Source: Lycorma delicatula (Eukaryota; Arthropoda; Insecta; Hemiptera; Fulgoridae). From it: 64,000 nucleotides of DNA. Position numbers and translations under genes: made by a program. Each line of letters begins with the position of its first letter. Position 1 is the first letter of the stretch. Of the stretch, positions 25,550-37,199 are shown one piece after another. The stretch covers positions 199,032,034 through 199,096,033 of the forward strand of contig NC_134456.1 in NCBI RefSeq assembly GCF_047948215.1, read 5' to 3'. Below the pieces are notes generated by a model, which saw nothing but the letters and a program-made list of their open reading frames with translations, did no database searches and was not told the origin of the DNA.

Positions 25550-27708
25550 TGATATATCTTTTTCTAACCGATATGTTAAACATTTTCAATTCCAAGAGTT
25601 CTTCAATAAAAATTAATTTAGAATAAGTAATAAAAAATCGAAAACGCAATGTTCTGTTTTAGCCGGTACAAACATATCAACTTTGATCGATAAAATTTTA
25701 AGTTTACTTCATAATGTTTAATTTTCTAACGTTTCCTAAGAGTTGCATTTCAGATATACAACCATCAGGACATTTAATTTATCGACTTGTTCAACACCTT
25801 TTGCTGTTAATTCAGTGAGATTTTTACACAATGGAAAGGGGTAGTTACGCATTTGATTCTCTAAGTGCATGCGTATTTTACGAAATAGCAACATGTCATA
25901 AATAAACTTATTTTCTACAAAGTAAGGTCAAAGTTTTTCAATATAACTAAGAGTGTTCTTAGGAACATTAAACGTACTGTAAGCATGTACTTTTGAAGTC
26001 ACAGTTAATAAGAATATTATTTTGGCAAAAAAAAAAAAAAAAAAATAGCTTTACAAACTATTCTGTTGGTAATTTTCGCAGATATAGAACTTAGTTCATT
26101 TATTAACTAAACGTCTATTGTAACAATCGACTACCCAGTCGATTGTTACAATACATAATTAGAAACGATTGCTCGTCAATTTAAAAAAATTCTCAATGAA
26201 TCAAGTTAAAAGAATTAGCTACTCGTAACACACCTTCATTGATATAATAACAAAGATTGACTGATGAATATGGAAGAACGATGGGAAATTTTCTTCTAAA
26301 TTTCCCTTCACATCACCTTACCTAATATCCTGTAAACTAATGCGTTACAAATACATTTAAATTACTCCGCGTAATTTATCTGGTTTAATTCTTTTTATTT
26401 ATAATCGAAGTACATCTTCAGTATGCTTTCTACTCCGTATAATCTCGCTGCAGTGTATAAATAAAAATAAATTTGCGTAGTTCTGCATAAGAAGACCGAC
26501 TTCTCATTATTTTATTTTGTTTCCACGTTGCAACTTGCAACATCATAAAGAACCACGCTTCTAATACGCTCCGCTAAAATTTTTTCGACATTAAACTGAG
26601 CGTAATTCAAGAACGACTCAACCAATCTTCATCAAATTTTCACATGCACAACTTCAGATATACAGCATACCGAAATTTCAATGAAATTGATGAAGAAAGT
26701 TTGGAGATTTTCGAGCTACAAAATAATATATATAAGCCTATAAATAAATACGTAAATATATGTATCGTACTTCTCATTCTTCAAAACGTAAAGAAAATTC
26801 ATTTTCACCCTCCACTCACACCATACGACCGAAAGTAATACAGTACTTTTCTTCGAAAAGCCGGTTAAAAAAAATAATAAAACTATTAAAATGTAATTTC
26901 AGTGAGATTACAAAATTGTTTTGATTTTTTTCTGAATTTTAACTTTTCTCTTAAGCCGGAGTGTTATACTGAAAAACTTACCTAACAAATACATAAAATG
27001 ACATTCACGTAATTTCTTATATGTACCTTGTGTTAAGTTACGACATTAATCAAAATTTAATCCAAATAATATTCAATATTGGAAACACACAATACAAGAT
27101 GTTACGTAGATTAATGAAATGTTCCAGTTATAATGATAATTGACAATATTGTTTATCTTATAATATTGACAAGCGTCAATATTAATGGTGGTTAAACTAC
27201 GTTAATTGCTCCTACCAATTCTCTATAGCATAGGCAAAGTAATTAAATACGTATTAACATAATTAATAACAACAATGCAAGCCAATTATATAACAATGTT
27301 CGGTATCGCTATTATTAGATAGTAGCTAATATACTACGAAATGTACACATTAGACTGTTACTCGTACGTAAGTAGATATGTCTTGATGGTGCAATAGAAT
27401 GACAGACATTACAATTAGTATGTGCATGTGTCGAATACTAATACAATAGTCATGCTACCTTTGGATACTTAGGATATTACGTACATAACTTTATATTAAC
27501 TAAGAGCAAATATTATTTAAATATAAATAAGAAAAATAATTTCAGAAACATTTTCAATAAAAAAAAATAACAATAATCTCCTTTAATAATATCTAAGCTT
27601 CACTTAAAACTTTAATAAATAGCGAATTAATAAACTGGTTTTGTACAACTCCATACTCGAGTAAAAGAATTCATATCCAAATCTAACTTTGCGGTAATTG
27701 TGTATAAT
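25550..27708. other. AT-rich non-coding stretch
   Basis: No gene. Contains a poly-A run (26027-26045) and the hairpin listed separately at 26116-26153. Confidence 0.5.
26116..26153. repeat. 17-bp perfect hairpin
   Basis: Positions 26116-26132 pair perfectly with 26137-26153, leaving a 4-nt ACCC loop. No T-run follows, and the stem is too short for a microRNA precursor. Confidence 0.9.
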
Positions 27709-28252
27709 ACTAGCAGACCCGGAAATGGTTCGCTATTGCTAGATTTGAGTATATATATAGATTAAATGAACACAATTGAAAGTCTGATAAAACATTAAAA
27801 AACTGAACATTACGGAACTTCACAAAATTTAACGTTTCACTTTTTCCCTTTTTACCCGCGCGTAAATCGGTCCAGTAGTTTTTTTAGTCTATAGCGAACA
27901 CACATACGAACGTTGCCTTTTACACTTATAGAAGAAGAGTCTGTTTGTATATTTGTTTGTTTGTGTCCTAAATATCTCGACACCGGTGCCACGTAGCGGG
28001 TATAGTTTTTGCAAAGATTTTCCTTTTCACGTAACAAATATATATTCTGAATACGATCCAAATCGGACCACAAATACAATTTTTCGAAATATCTCCACCC
28101 CAGCGCCACCTAGCGAGTCCAAACTAATTCAGAAACCTTCGCGGGCGTGCGCACAACTCACCAAAGTTTCATCGCAATCGGACGAATCGTATAGGAACGC
28201 ATACGGGACAAACAAACAAACATTTATTTTTATTTATATAGTATACGATTAA
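27709..28252 (+). mobile_element. Dispersed element beginning ACTAGCAGACCCGG
   Basis: It starts with ACTAGCAGACCCGG and a CGCTATTGCTAGATTTGAG motif, and ends with GGGACAAACAAACAAACA and a TATATAG run. A second copy of the first ~165 bp lies at 44178-44345, so it is interspersed. Inside is a diverged duplication: AAATATCTCGACACCGGTGCC (from 27970) and AAATATCTCCACCCCAGCGCC (from 28087), 117 bp apart. The second unit contains GCGCCACCT (28103-28111), exactly the complement of the insect CTCF core AGGTGGCGC. It codes for no protein. I could not settle the class; a Penelope-like or other non-LTR 3' remnant is possible. Confidence 0.65.
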
Positions 28253-28254
28253 TA

Positions 28255-29429
28255 AGTTAAGAAAACAAAGTATAAAATAGCCAATGATTTTTGGCATGCG
28301 GAATATGAACGCAAAACGTGAGAAAAACCCTTTCCTCTTCAGAAAATGTTCTCTCTATTTAAGCTTCTGCTGATTTCCATAGTCAAAACGGGCACCGGCA
28401 CACTTAAAATGAAAAATTATTGGGAAGGAAGACTTACTTATTAAAACGATACTAAAATGTATGGAGTAATTAAAATATTTGATTGCTAAAATCAATAATG
28501 CTGAACTTAATTATTTACATTAATTCACAAAAATATTTTACAAAATTACGAAGAAAACCCATTACTTTATTTAATTTTAAGTTACTGTAATTACGCTCTG
28601 ATTTCAACATGATGGAAAGGGAATGATATTTATACGTTAGGCAATACGCATAGACGTGCGTAAATATCTTATATGTTTATTCATAAATAACTGAGCAGAT
28701 ATTCGGGTATGAGTAATACATACGCGTCAATTTAGTAATTTTAATAATATTTATAAGATATATTATCTAATAGTATAATTTATTATTTATACATTGGTAA
28801 CCGGAAAATATTTATTATGTAAAACTGTAATTTTTAGTCATAAATTTTGATTTGTAAAAAAATGTACACCAAGCAGTACTATTTAAGTATATGATTGATA
28901 ATAGTTAGGCGAGAGATACACAAAATAGGATGAAATTTTGTATATTAACAATAATACCGTTGAATTGTTAATAAAATTTTATTGTTAATTCCACTGTATT
29001 ACCAACAATGTGAATGAAGTAGAGTTGAAAGATGCAAAGAACCAATAATAAATATTTGCAATTTTGGAAGCTGATTTATTAGTGTTAATCGAATATATTT
29101 ATTCGTAGTTAAAATGTGTGGCTGGTCAGTCCAGTTTTTTTGGCAATGTTTATTTTTATACTCGAAAAATCGCAAAATTTGAAATAAAACACTGTCTAAT
29201 TTTTGCCAATTGAGTTTTTTTTGTTTAGCTTTAATTTTTTAAATTTAATTAAAATTTTTTGTGCTAGTGTTATTTTATATTATAGTTGTATTATATAATA
29301 ATTATATTATATTAATATAATATTTATATTTATACAATTATTAACCATAAGAATAATAATTAGAAGAATACTGAAAAATAAACGTCATGATTTTTATATA
29401 AAAATCAATCGTATGTATGTAATGTTCGT

Positions 29430-29470
<41 letters not shown>

Positions 29471-30701
29471 GCTGAGCGACTATAACATTACAAGCGGAAA
29501 AAATGTTAACTACTAGCTATTTCACCTCTCTGATAATGGAGTACAGAGTACTCTAATTTGAATTTCAGACCCGAATTATGGTTGTTGCATGCAAAAAACC
29601 TTTTTTTTATTTTATTTTTTTGCAGTCAATTTTTCTCTATTGTTAAATTCTATATAATTACTTCCGGTATCAAATTATTATAAATTATTTTTATTAATAT
29701 TACTATTTTAAAAGATATTCATTACATCAACTGGTTTTAGTTTAAAATTAACTTAAAATTTTCAAACTTTATAAGTGTGAAAATTATAAACTAATTTTAT
29801 AAAAATTGATATAAAATAGCCGAACGATTTATTTGTTCCCCCAATCAGTATCTTTTAACATGCAAATTCATCTCGTTACTGAACAAAAACTGAAAAATAA
29901 CTGAAGAGTTGTATTATTTTGTAACTATATTTCAACCAACATAAATTTAAAACGTGCAATATAAATCTAAAATTATGCTATATTAAGCGCCTAGTATACT
30001 AACTCTTCCCTTGTTATTACCCAGTTTGAACGTTTTTTTGGAGAACCATTTTCCCTGTTATCGGCTACTTACCTACTTCAGTTAGTAAAGGTTTTTTAAA
30101 AATAATATACATTACTATGACGAAAATAAAGCGGAATTTACAAGGAAAAACTCGGCGCATTACTGGTAACTACTGTATTGTGGGTATACTGGTGTCGATC
30201 GAGAGGCCGAGCCGTCGAGTCGAGATTGGATGATAACTTGGCCGGCTGTTACATGTACACACATTGTGTGTTTGTGACATATATATATATATATATTATA
30301 TATGTCTGCTTTTATCAATAGCTGCTTTTTAACAATGCGGTATGAGACATTTGCAAATTTGATATATAATGTGGAGAATTAGCTAATATTGAATTATTAT
30401 GCAGCAAAGAAATGAATGGAAGAATGCTCAAACCACACAAATTGCAGATAATAATAATTTTGTATGTGGAACTTATTTGAAGTTCTAAATTTTTAGTTAC
30501 TAGTTTCTTCAAACATGGAATATTTAGGGGGTTATATCCCTAATATTTTCTACTATATAAAAGTTAGAAAAAAGTGTAACTAAAAATATTACCTAATATT
30601 ATTATTTGCATAAATTACCTAATATTAAGATTTACCTAAGAGTTAGTATTTTTTTTTTTTTTATAAATAATAATTTCTTCTAATACAAAAACCAAACTGA
30701 T

Positions 30702-30756
<55 letters not shown>

Positions 30757-31559
30757 CATTTTTATAATTTAATGTAATTTAGAGAAGTTTTAAGTTCAAG
30801 GAAAATAAAGTGAAGACTTTTTTGGTGAATGTATGTGTGTTTTAGAGAGGAGAGACAAACCACGGTTATGTAGAAAAAATATTAATGAGCTTTTTAAAAG
30901 AAAAATAGATAGAAAATTTATATGTACAAAGATTGCAACAAAACTACCGCATAAAAAAATAAGAAAAAACGTGACCCGTTCCAAGAAATGTTACCTGACT
31001 GATTCCCTGACCTAGCTATGCTCAACTTCATGCATACATTTTCATTCTTAATTTATTATTTAAATTATCAAAGTGTTGTGCTATACAGGTAGTCGTACAT
31101 TACTAAACGTATGTTATAAAAATTTCTGGACGTAAAACAGTGGAGTTATGTAACTAAACATTTAATTTAAGTTACTATCTAGGTTATATACCTTTAAATG
31201 TGTAACAGTTTTAGGAAACACCAGTCCTAGTAATATAACAAAATATAAAATAAAATTTCTGGTAGAAATAAAATGTAAGACATAAAGAACAAACATTTTT
31301 ATGATTAAAAAGAGGAGGAAATTATCTAACATACATAAAATCTAAATTATTGAAAAAATAATCAACCAAGCAATAAATCTCAATTACAGTAACAATGTAA
31401 TTCCTTCATTTTTTAAGTTAATGTAAGTATAAAAGTATAAAAACAATTTATTAACAATAATACAATAATCAATCGATCTATTAAACTCTGGAACCACTAG
31501 AATATAGAAATAAATAACACAAAGAAGGAAACTACTAAGTTTCGACCGAAGAATAGCGG
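28255..31559. other. AT-rich non-coding stretch with microsatellites
   Basis: No gene. Holds (AT)n at 29434-29469 and 30279-30303, a TG-TA-TG array at 30702-30756, and a short G+C-richer patch at 30150-30260. Confidence 0.5.
30702..30756. repeat. (TG)n(TA)n(TG)n compound microsatellite
   Basis: A TA block of about 24 bp is flanked by TG blocks of 15-16 bp in the same orientation. Confidence 0.95.
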
Positions 31560-32946
31560 ATCAATAGAAAAATATTTAGTTATAAAGAGAAAAAGACGGC
31601 TATTTCTCGAAGATAAGCCCGTTGTATCACGGAAGCTGCTGGAGGACGGGTTAAAGAGACAAAAAAAACTTCCGTGGCATTGGTTGGGTTTGTTTGAACG
31701 ACGTTCAGTTAGATACTCAAAGCCGTTACGGGTACTCAAAGCCTAGCAGATCGGAGTCTTGGACATTGAGGTTGCTTCTCGTAGTACCCTAAATACTACA
31801 AAGGGTGAAGTCGAGTTCAGGGATTTGTTAAACTGCACAGAAGAGGAAATTGTAGATGAACTTCTGGAACAAGGGTTGTTGCGTATAGTCGCCTAAACAC
31901 ATGACACAACGGAGTAGTTCTACCCTCTGCGTTACATGTGTTAACTTTCAATAAACCGAAGAGTCCAGAATAGATAAAGGCTGGATTTCACAGGTTGGTT
32001 GTACGTCATCCGTCTGTTTATTCCGACTCCTTTGCGTTGGTTTGGATGTCAGAGATTCAGACACGTAGCAGCACGTTGTACGAGGAAGCAGATCTGCGTA
32101 TGTGGTGAACCATTACATCCTGATGACCCGTGCAGGAGTCGTCCTGTTTGTATCAACTCTCATGGGCACCATTCTGCAAGATCCAGGAATTGCCCTATTT
32201 ACAAACAAGAAATAGCCGTACAAGATATCAAGACAATATAGAAAGTCAGTTACTTTGACTCAAGGAAATTTGTGCTTGGCAGAACGCCAAAGATCGCTTC
32301 ATACGTACAGGTTGCGACCGCTCCTGCAAATTTCTTTAAATCAGAGGATGTGCTCAAGAATTGGCACCTGCATTGGCTAAGAAGGTTGAAAGAATCCTCA
32401 ATGACAAACTGAAGAGTCGACCATCCAGGAAAAGTAGTCCTAAACCGACACCGATGAAAGGAGAAACTTCCAAAGAAACATATTATGTGTAACCTAGCAA
32501 TGAGTCTTCAAGCAGTGGGAAAAATAAAAAAGAGATTGCAACATCGAAGAAACGCGAATCAAAAGCAGTCATGCAAAAGTGCAAATTGAGAAAATGATCA
32601 TTAAAGCACCTGTGAAGCCATAAATTAAGCTTTTAAAAAAGTGGACTTTGAACGTCCAACAATGCAGCCTCCAAAGGTACTGAGACCTTTAAATGAGAGG
32701 GCGAACACTTCAGCTGCCCCACACGCATTAGTAGGGAGAGCAACGATCCTTGAATCAGATGTGCTGCTGACCGCACCATCAGAGCCGGTATCATCTGATG
32801 CCAGGAGATCCTCCGTGATTTACTGCGGAGGGTCAGAGGAATCCATCTTTGAGGCCTTAGACACCCTGGAGTTCGACATTGAGGTCTTCAGGAAGATGGA
32901 AAAAAGAACAAAGAAAGGATGGCCTAAGAGCAAACCCAGGCGATAG
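31560..32946 (+). pseudogene. LINE ORF1 (gag-like, zinc-knuckle) remnant
   Basis: The plus strand, read across frames, gives a Jockey/I-type non-LTR ORF1. It runs from YLVIKRKDGYFSKISP through EVASRSTLNTTKGEVEFRDL and CTEEEIVDELLEQGLLRIV to YIPTPLRWFGCQRFRH, CVCGEPLH and RNCPIYKQEIAVQDIKT, then a basic tail. ORF1 proteins coat the element RNA through CCHC knuckles. Two knuckle cysteines are lost: the first is Trp (codon 32038-32040) and one in the third is Ser (codon 32158-32160). A stop interrupts after QDIKTI (32240), and frameshifts precede the knuckles. The last 101 codons (32641-32946) are open. No endonuclease or reverse transcriptase follows, so the copy is truncated or only ORF1 survives. 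Confidence 0.88.
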
Positions 32947-32949
32947 GAA

Positions 32950-34271
32950 ACAAGTTTGTTAAACGTTTTACGAGATTATGATGAATTTAATAAAAGAATG
33001 AGTTTTTAATAACTTTGTCATTTTGAAGTTGTTTTGATAGAACTGACAACGTTTCGAATGAAATGTTTTGTATTTTTTAAATGATAACGGCCCTTTACAC
33101 GCTTGTCATCTGATGTCTTCTTTGGGGTTATTGACTAGTATACCTTTTGACTATACCTTTTGACTAGTCTATTTCTGGATTATCTGTTATGACAAGACTA
33201 TGTCATTAGTAATTTATCACGGAGGGAAAGAAATATTTTTTTATGTGGTATTGGGCTAACGAACACAGCAGTCGATGCCCCAAAAAATATTTAAAAAAAA
33301 ACAGAAGAGCAAGTTGTAAATCCGTGAGATTTACTTATAAATTTTGCCATTAAGACTCACTGGGACAAACGTTTTGGCTTTATTTAAACTGTTTTCAAAT
33401 TCGGAAACTTCAATAGCATAATCGTTTTAAAGTCGTTCTATTAGAGTTATATCCACTCTTGTGTCTGTGTCGTATCCGATAATTTTGTGGAAGTTAAATT
33501 TACTAATCTTCAATGCATTTAAGAACAATTAATAGAATAATTAAATATCTATACATAACACCTGTGATATGTAATAAAGATTATAAAACCTAATTTAAAT
33601 ATGTAGCAATATCATCTGTTACGATAAACAAAACTAGTAATCCCAGGTTTTCTAACAAAACTTAGCATTTCCAAGCAACAAAGTGCTGATTAAATATATG
33701 GTGGGTTCTGTGAAGGGTAAAACGCAATACGTATATAAATAAACAATGATTAGAAGTGCTGAGATAAAGAAAAAGGACTTGTATTTACGTTCAAGATTAT
33801 GTACTGAATATTTTATCACATACGTACATAAAAGGTTTTCTACATCTCCCTAGTTCTCGGGATGAGAAACACCCAATAGCTTAAAAATCAACACGGTACA
33901 CTACAGTCATTTAAGAGATAAGTAAAAAGGTTTTAATTAAATTAAATGCACATGAATTACCTAATTTAAATTATTTCAAACAAATCTATTTTTAACATTT
34001 ACTTGTGTTTCTGATACGTATGGGTCTTAAACATGCATTCAGTTTACATGTGCTCTCGCGGGTATCCGTATGTTTTTATGTAAAAATACTCAATTATAAT
34101 ATTATTAAAAAAAATTATTAAGTAAATGAATAACAAAAAATATACTAATACAGTTTATTTAATTCAAAAATTAATTAGACACGGATTATTACAACATTTA
34201 TTTCAGAAAATATACTGTAAAAGAAAATAATAAGATACATAGGAAAGAAATAAACAAGTTATTACTGATTT
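32950..34271. other. AT-rich non-coding stretch
   Basis: No gene or ORF2 of the preceding LINE can be read here. Confidence 0.5.
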
Positions 34272-34559
34272 TTGTTCATCAGAACGCATTTGAGGGTGGT
34301 AAAGGGTGTTGTTAGTGGAAGCCACGGTCTGGAAGTCTGGGGGGTGGTTCATACGGGATTAACACATCCCATCTCCGGAGGTTTCCTACCGGCTAAATGT
34401 CGGACATTTCCTGTTCCGCTCCGCACTAACGCCAACAAATCACAGCTAAATTGCAACCCCAAGCCAATAACTAGAACCAATGATCTCAATATCGAATCAC
34501 GGCAAAAGATAGTGACGTGCAATATATTGAATCTTCTGGATAAATTAAATATTTCATAA
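34272..34559 (+). pseudogene. Possible LINE fragment (endonuclease start)
   Basis: A 95-codon open frame of more complex composition than its surroundings. Its end, ESRQKIVTCNILNLLDK, resembles the opening of RTE-type endonucleases (..KIATWNVRTLLDK..), and the part before it, HPISGGFLPAKCR, resembles leader sequence of such elements. The catalytic residues that would follow are absent because the frame ends. It could equally be an unrelated open frame. Confidence 0.3.
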
Positions 34560-34732
34560 TTAAAACGTAGCGTTTTTTGAGAAAATTATTTTCTGACAAT
34601 TATTTATTAGAATACGTTAACATATTGTCTTTAAATTTTAATGGTCTTTTTTTTTAAATAATACAGAATATGAAGAAATTATTCAATCTTCAAACAACTA
34701 TTATTAAGACTTAGTATTATATTAGTAATACA

Positions 34733-34761
34733 ATTTTGTCGTATTGGGAATACGACAAAAT
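34733..34761. repeat. 13-bp perfect hairpin
   Basis: ATTTTGTCGTATT (34733-34745) pairs exactly with AATACGACAAAAT (34749-34761) around a GGG loop. Confidence 0.9.
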
Positions 34762-35540
34762 AATTAATAATACAAAACACAAACAACATAAAACGAAATT
34801 TAAAGTTAAATATTTTAAATTATTGTAATTCAAATAAAGATTACCTTACATGAAACTGGTAAAAATAATTCATGATTAAACAGATTTTTGTAGTATATTC
34901 TCTGTTTGTATTTTAGTCTAATCTAATTCCGGAAACTAAAATTTCTATCTGTAATCATCATAATGATTATCATGGCAAAATTGTTTTAATGTCTTCTTGC
35001 ATGCAAGATACTATACTTGGCTGTGTTACTATTTAATAATAATAACTACAAACATAATAGTAATAATAATATTATTATAATTCATCAGTTTGCCATGCAA
35101 ACTATATTTTATATGAGTATATTAGTACATGCAATCTATCAAACAAATTTACTTAAGAGTATTATTTATGACTTCAGATCATATACAATTATTGTTACTA
35201 AAGCTGAATAAATAAATTAAAAAATTATTACTTTTACATGAAATGTTATAATAAAAAAATCAATTATATAGAGGGCAAACTTATTTTCACACAAGAAACT
35301 AATCGATTAATTAATCCTTAATTTTATCTTAACAGTAATTTTTGTAGTTAATGAACACACTTTAACATAACTTCCTACAATTTCAATAATTTTTTCAAGA
35401 TTTATCATTATTTTTTTATGGAAACGAAATTTGATGTATAAAATTTTTTGAAATTAATTTAAAAAGGAATATAAATTTCATGTAACGATGAAACATGTCT
35501 ACTACTTCACTTATATTTTTTACCGACAAGTGTGAAACTT
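34762..35540. other. AT-rich non-coding stretch
   Basis: No gene. (TAA)n-like sequence near 35030-35080. Confidence 0.5.
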
Positions 35541-35713
35541 GCCGGCCTCCGTAGCGCCAGTGGTAGCGTCTCGGCCTTTCATCCGGAAGTCCCGGTTTTG
35601 AATGACGGTCAGACATGGCATTTTCACACACGCTAGAAATCATTCATATCATCCTCTGAAGCAATACCTAACGGTGGACGCGGAGGTTAAACGAAAAACA
35701 AAAAAAAAAAAAA
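35541..35713 (+). mobile_element. tRNA-derived SINE, family 2
   Basis: The head GCCGGCCTCCGTAGCGCCAG, with TGGTAGCGTCTCGGCCTTTC, is a tRNA-like A-box region (35551-35567). A decayed B box (GGTTTTGAATG) lies at 35593-35603. The body continues GGCATTTTCACAC, and the tail is CATCCTCTGAAGCAATACCT, AACGGTGG and CGGAGGTTAAACG followed by an A-rich run to 35713. It matches the minus-strand copy at 62455-62623 throughout and the head fragment at 12311-12403. The tail also matches family 1. No target-site duplication was found for this copy. Confidence 0.9.
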
Positions 35714-35814
35714 GCTTCATAAAAACGATACAAAATAAAAAAAATATTTTTTATCCTAATATTTTTATTAAAAGCTTTTATTTAATTCGCTTTAGGAATA
35801 ATCAAATCTTGCAA

Positions 35815-36045
35815 CTACTATATCTTTTGACTTATCGCATGAAAATCAATGAAATTTGGTACACGTATGTAACTTCGATGACAATACAGCACTACGGTGT
35901 CGGAATTTGATATGACCCACCCCCACATCCCACGCGCTACCCCTACGCTAAATTCATGCATTTAGTTGAAAATTTTCATTTCTTATGAACTATCGTATGA
36001 AAATGATTGAAATTTGGTACACGTATGTAACTTCGATGTGTAAAA
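35815..36045. repeat. Direct repeat of about 60 bp, 160 bp apart
   Basis: Sequences around 35822-35882 and 35981-36040 share GAAATTTGGTACACGTATGT and AACTTCGATG with the same upstream CGYATGAAAATSAWTGAA. This suggests two units of a roughly 160-bp tandem or satellite-like array, or an element with internal repeats. Confidence 0.8.
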
Positions 36046-36125
36046 ATTTTTTTTACTTTTTTTAGTCTTAAAAAAAATTAAAAAAAAAAAAAATTACAAA
36101 AATATATTTGATTACATATAAAAAA

Positions 36126-36343
36126 TTATTTTTTTAAAAAGCTTTTATTTAATTAATATTAATATTAAAATTAATAAAAATAAGGAAACAAATTAGCAAA
36201 ACCCTCTGAAAAGTAAAAAATAAATGATATAAATATCTAATAAATAACCAATAAATAAAAAATAAATAAATGTAATAATTATTAAATTTTTAAATTAAAA
36301 GTAATGAAAATATTTAGTTAAACATAAGCGTGGCGCAGTTTTT
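36126..36343 (+). repeat. Left arm of a large inverted repeat
   Basis: Runs from TTAAAAAGCTTTTATTTAA to AGCGTGGCGCAGTTTTT. It is the inverted counterpart of 36898-37190. Confidence 0.85.
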
Positions 36344-36897
36344 AAAACAATCTTTTCGAATAAGTATTTATAGACATTTACTGTATTTTAAAATATATTT
36401 TTTGTTTAATGAGGTTGTTTAGTATATGTATATACTTTATTTATCTGTAATAAAATAACTCAAGTTTTAATTCTTTGATAGTTCAAATTTGCACCAAGAT
36501 GACCTTTAAGGGTTAATAAGATTAAAAATAAAAATTAATTTTAGAAATCTTGCACAAAGTTATTACATTTTGACAGTAATCTGAAAAATTATTATTATAA
36601 TTGTAATCGTAATTATGAATTCATTAAATAAAAATCATAATTAATTAAAATCAAACTTTTAGCGGAAAGAGTGCGTTAAATTTGGCTTAGATTACAAGCA
36701 GAATTCGAATATGAACTTCAACTATGTGAGAACACGTACAGAGAAAGCGAGTGGGTGTATTTTCCCAGATTGTTACTTGTAGCTAGTCAGTCTCAACTGG
36801 AGAGGTTCCAGCAGACCTTTCTGCCTCCTCGCGTCGTTATTGAAAATGAAGATTAATTGTTGTAAAAATAAAAGTTGTGTTGTTTTAAATAAATTAT
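36344..36897. other. Spacer of the inverted repeat
   Basis: About 550 bp without a long open frame. The 36660-36880 part is G+C-richer and ends in AATAAAAGTTGTG, resembling a polyadenylation signal. It could be a leftover transcript end or LTR-like piece, but no flanking LTR pair was found. Confidence 0.35.
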
Positions 36898-37190
36898 AAA
36901 AACTGCGCCACGCTTTTATTTAACTAAATATTTTCATTACTTTTAATTTTAAAATTTAATAATTATTACATTTATTTATTGGTTATTTATTAGATATTTA
37001 TATAATTTATTTTTTACTTTTCAGTGCATTTTTATATTTGTTAATATATTATATTTTTTTTGTTTAAAATTCCCAATTTGATTTAATTCTTATTTTTTAC
37101 TTTTTAGAGGATTTTTCTAATTTGTCTCCTTTTTTTTATTAATGTTAATATTAATATTAGTTAAATAAAAGCTTTTTAAAAAAAATATTT
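36898..37190 (-). repeat. Right arm of a large inverted repeat
   Basis: Starts AAAAACTGCGCCACGC and ends at AAAAGCTTTTTAAAAAAAA. It mirrors the left arm but carries an extra 70-80 bp, bracketed by two AAAAGTAAAAAATAA-type copies seen on the opposite strand. That looks like a tandem-duplication or slippage event after the arms formed. Confidence 0.85.
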
Positions 37191-37199
37191 TTTTTTATT

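Noticed and set aside
26116..26153. microRNA precursor
   Set aside because: The stem is only 17 bp with a 4-nt loop, too short for Drosha/Dicer processing.
27852..28252. Open frames of 85 and 99 codons
   Set aside because: They overlap on opposite strands inside a non-coding dispersed element and show no domain.
36344..36897. LTR retrotransposon
   Set aside because: The flanking repeats are inverted, not direct, and no gag-pol sequence lies between them.
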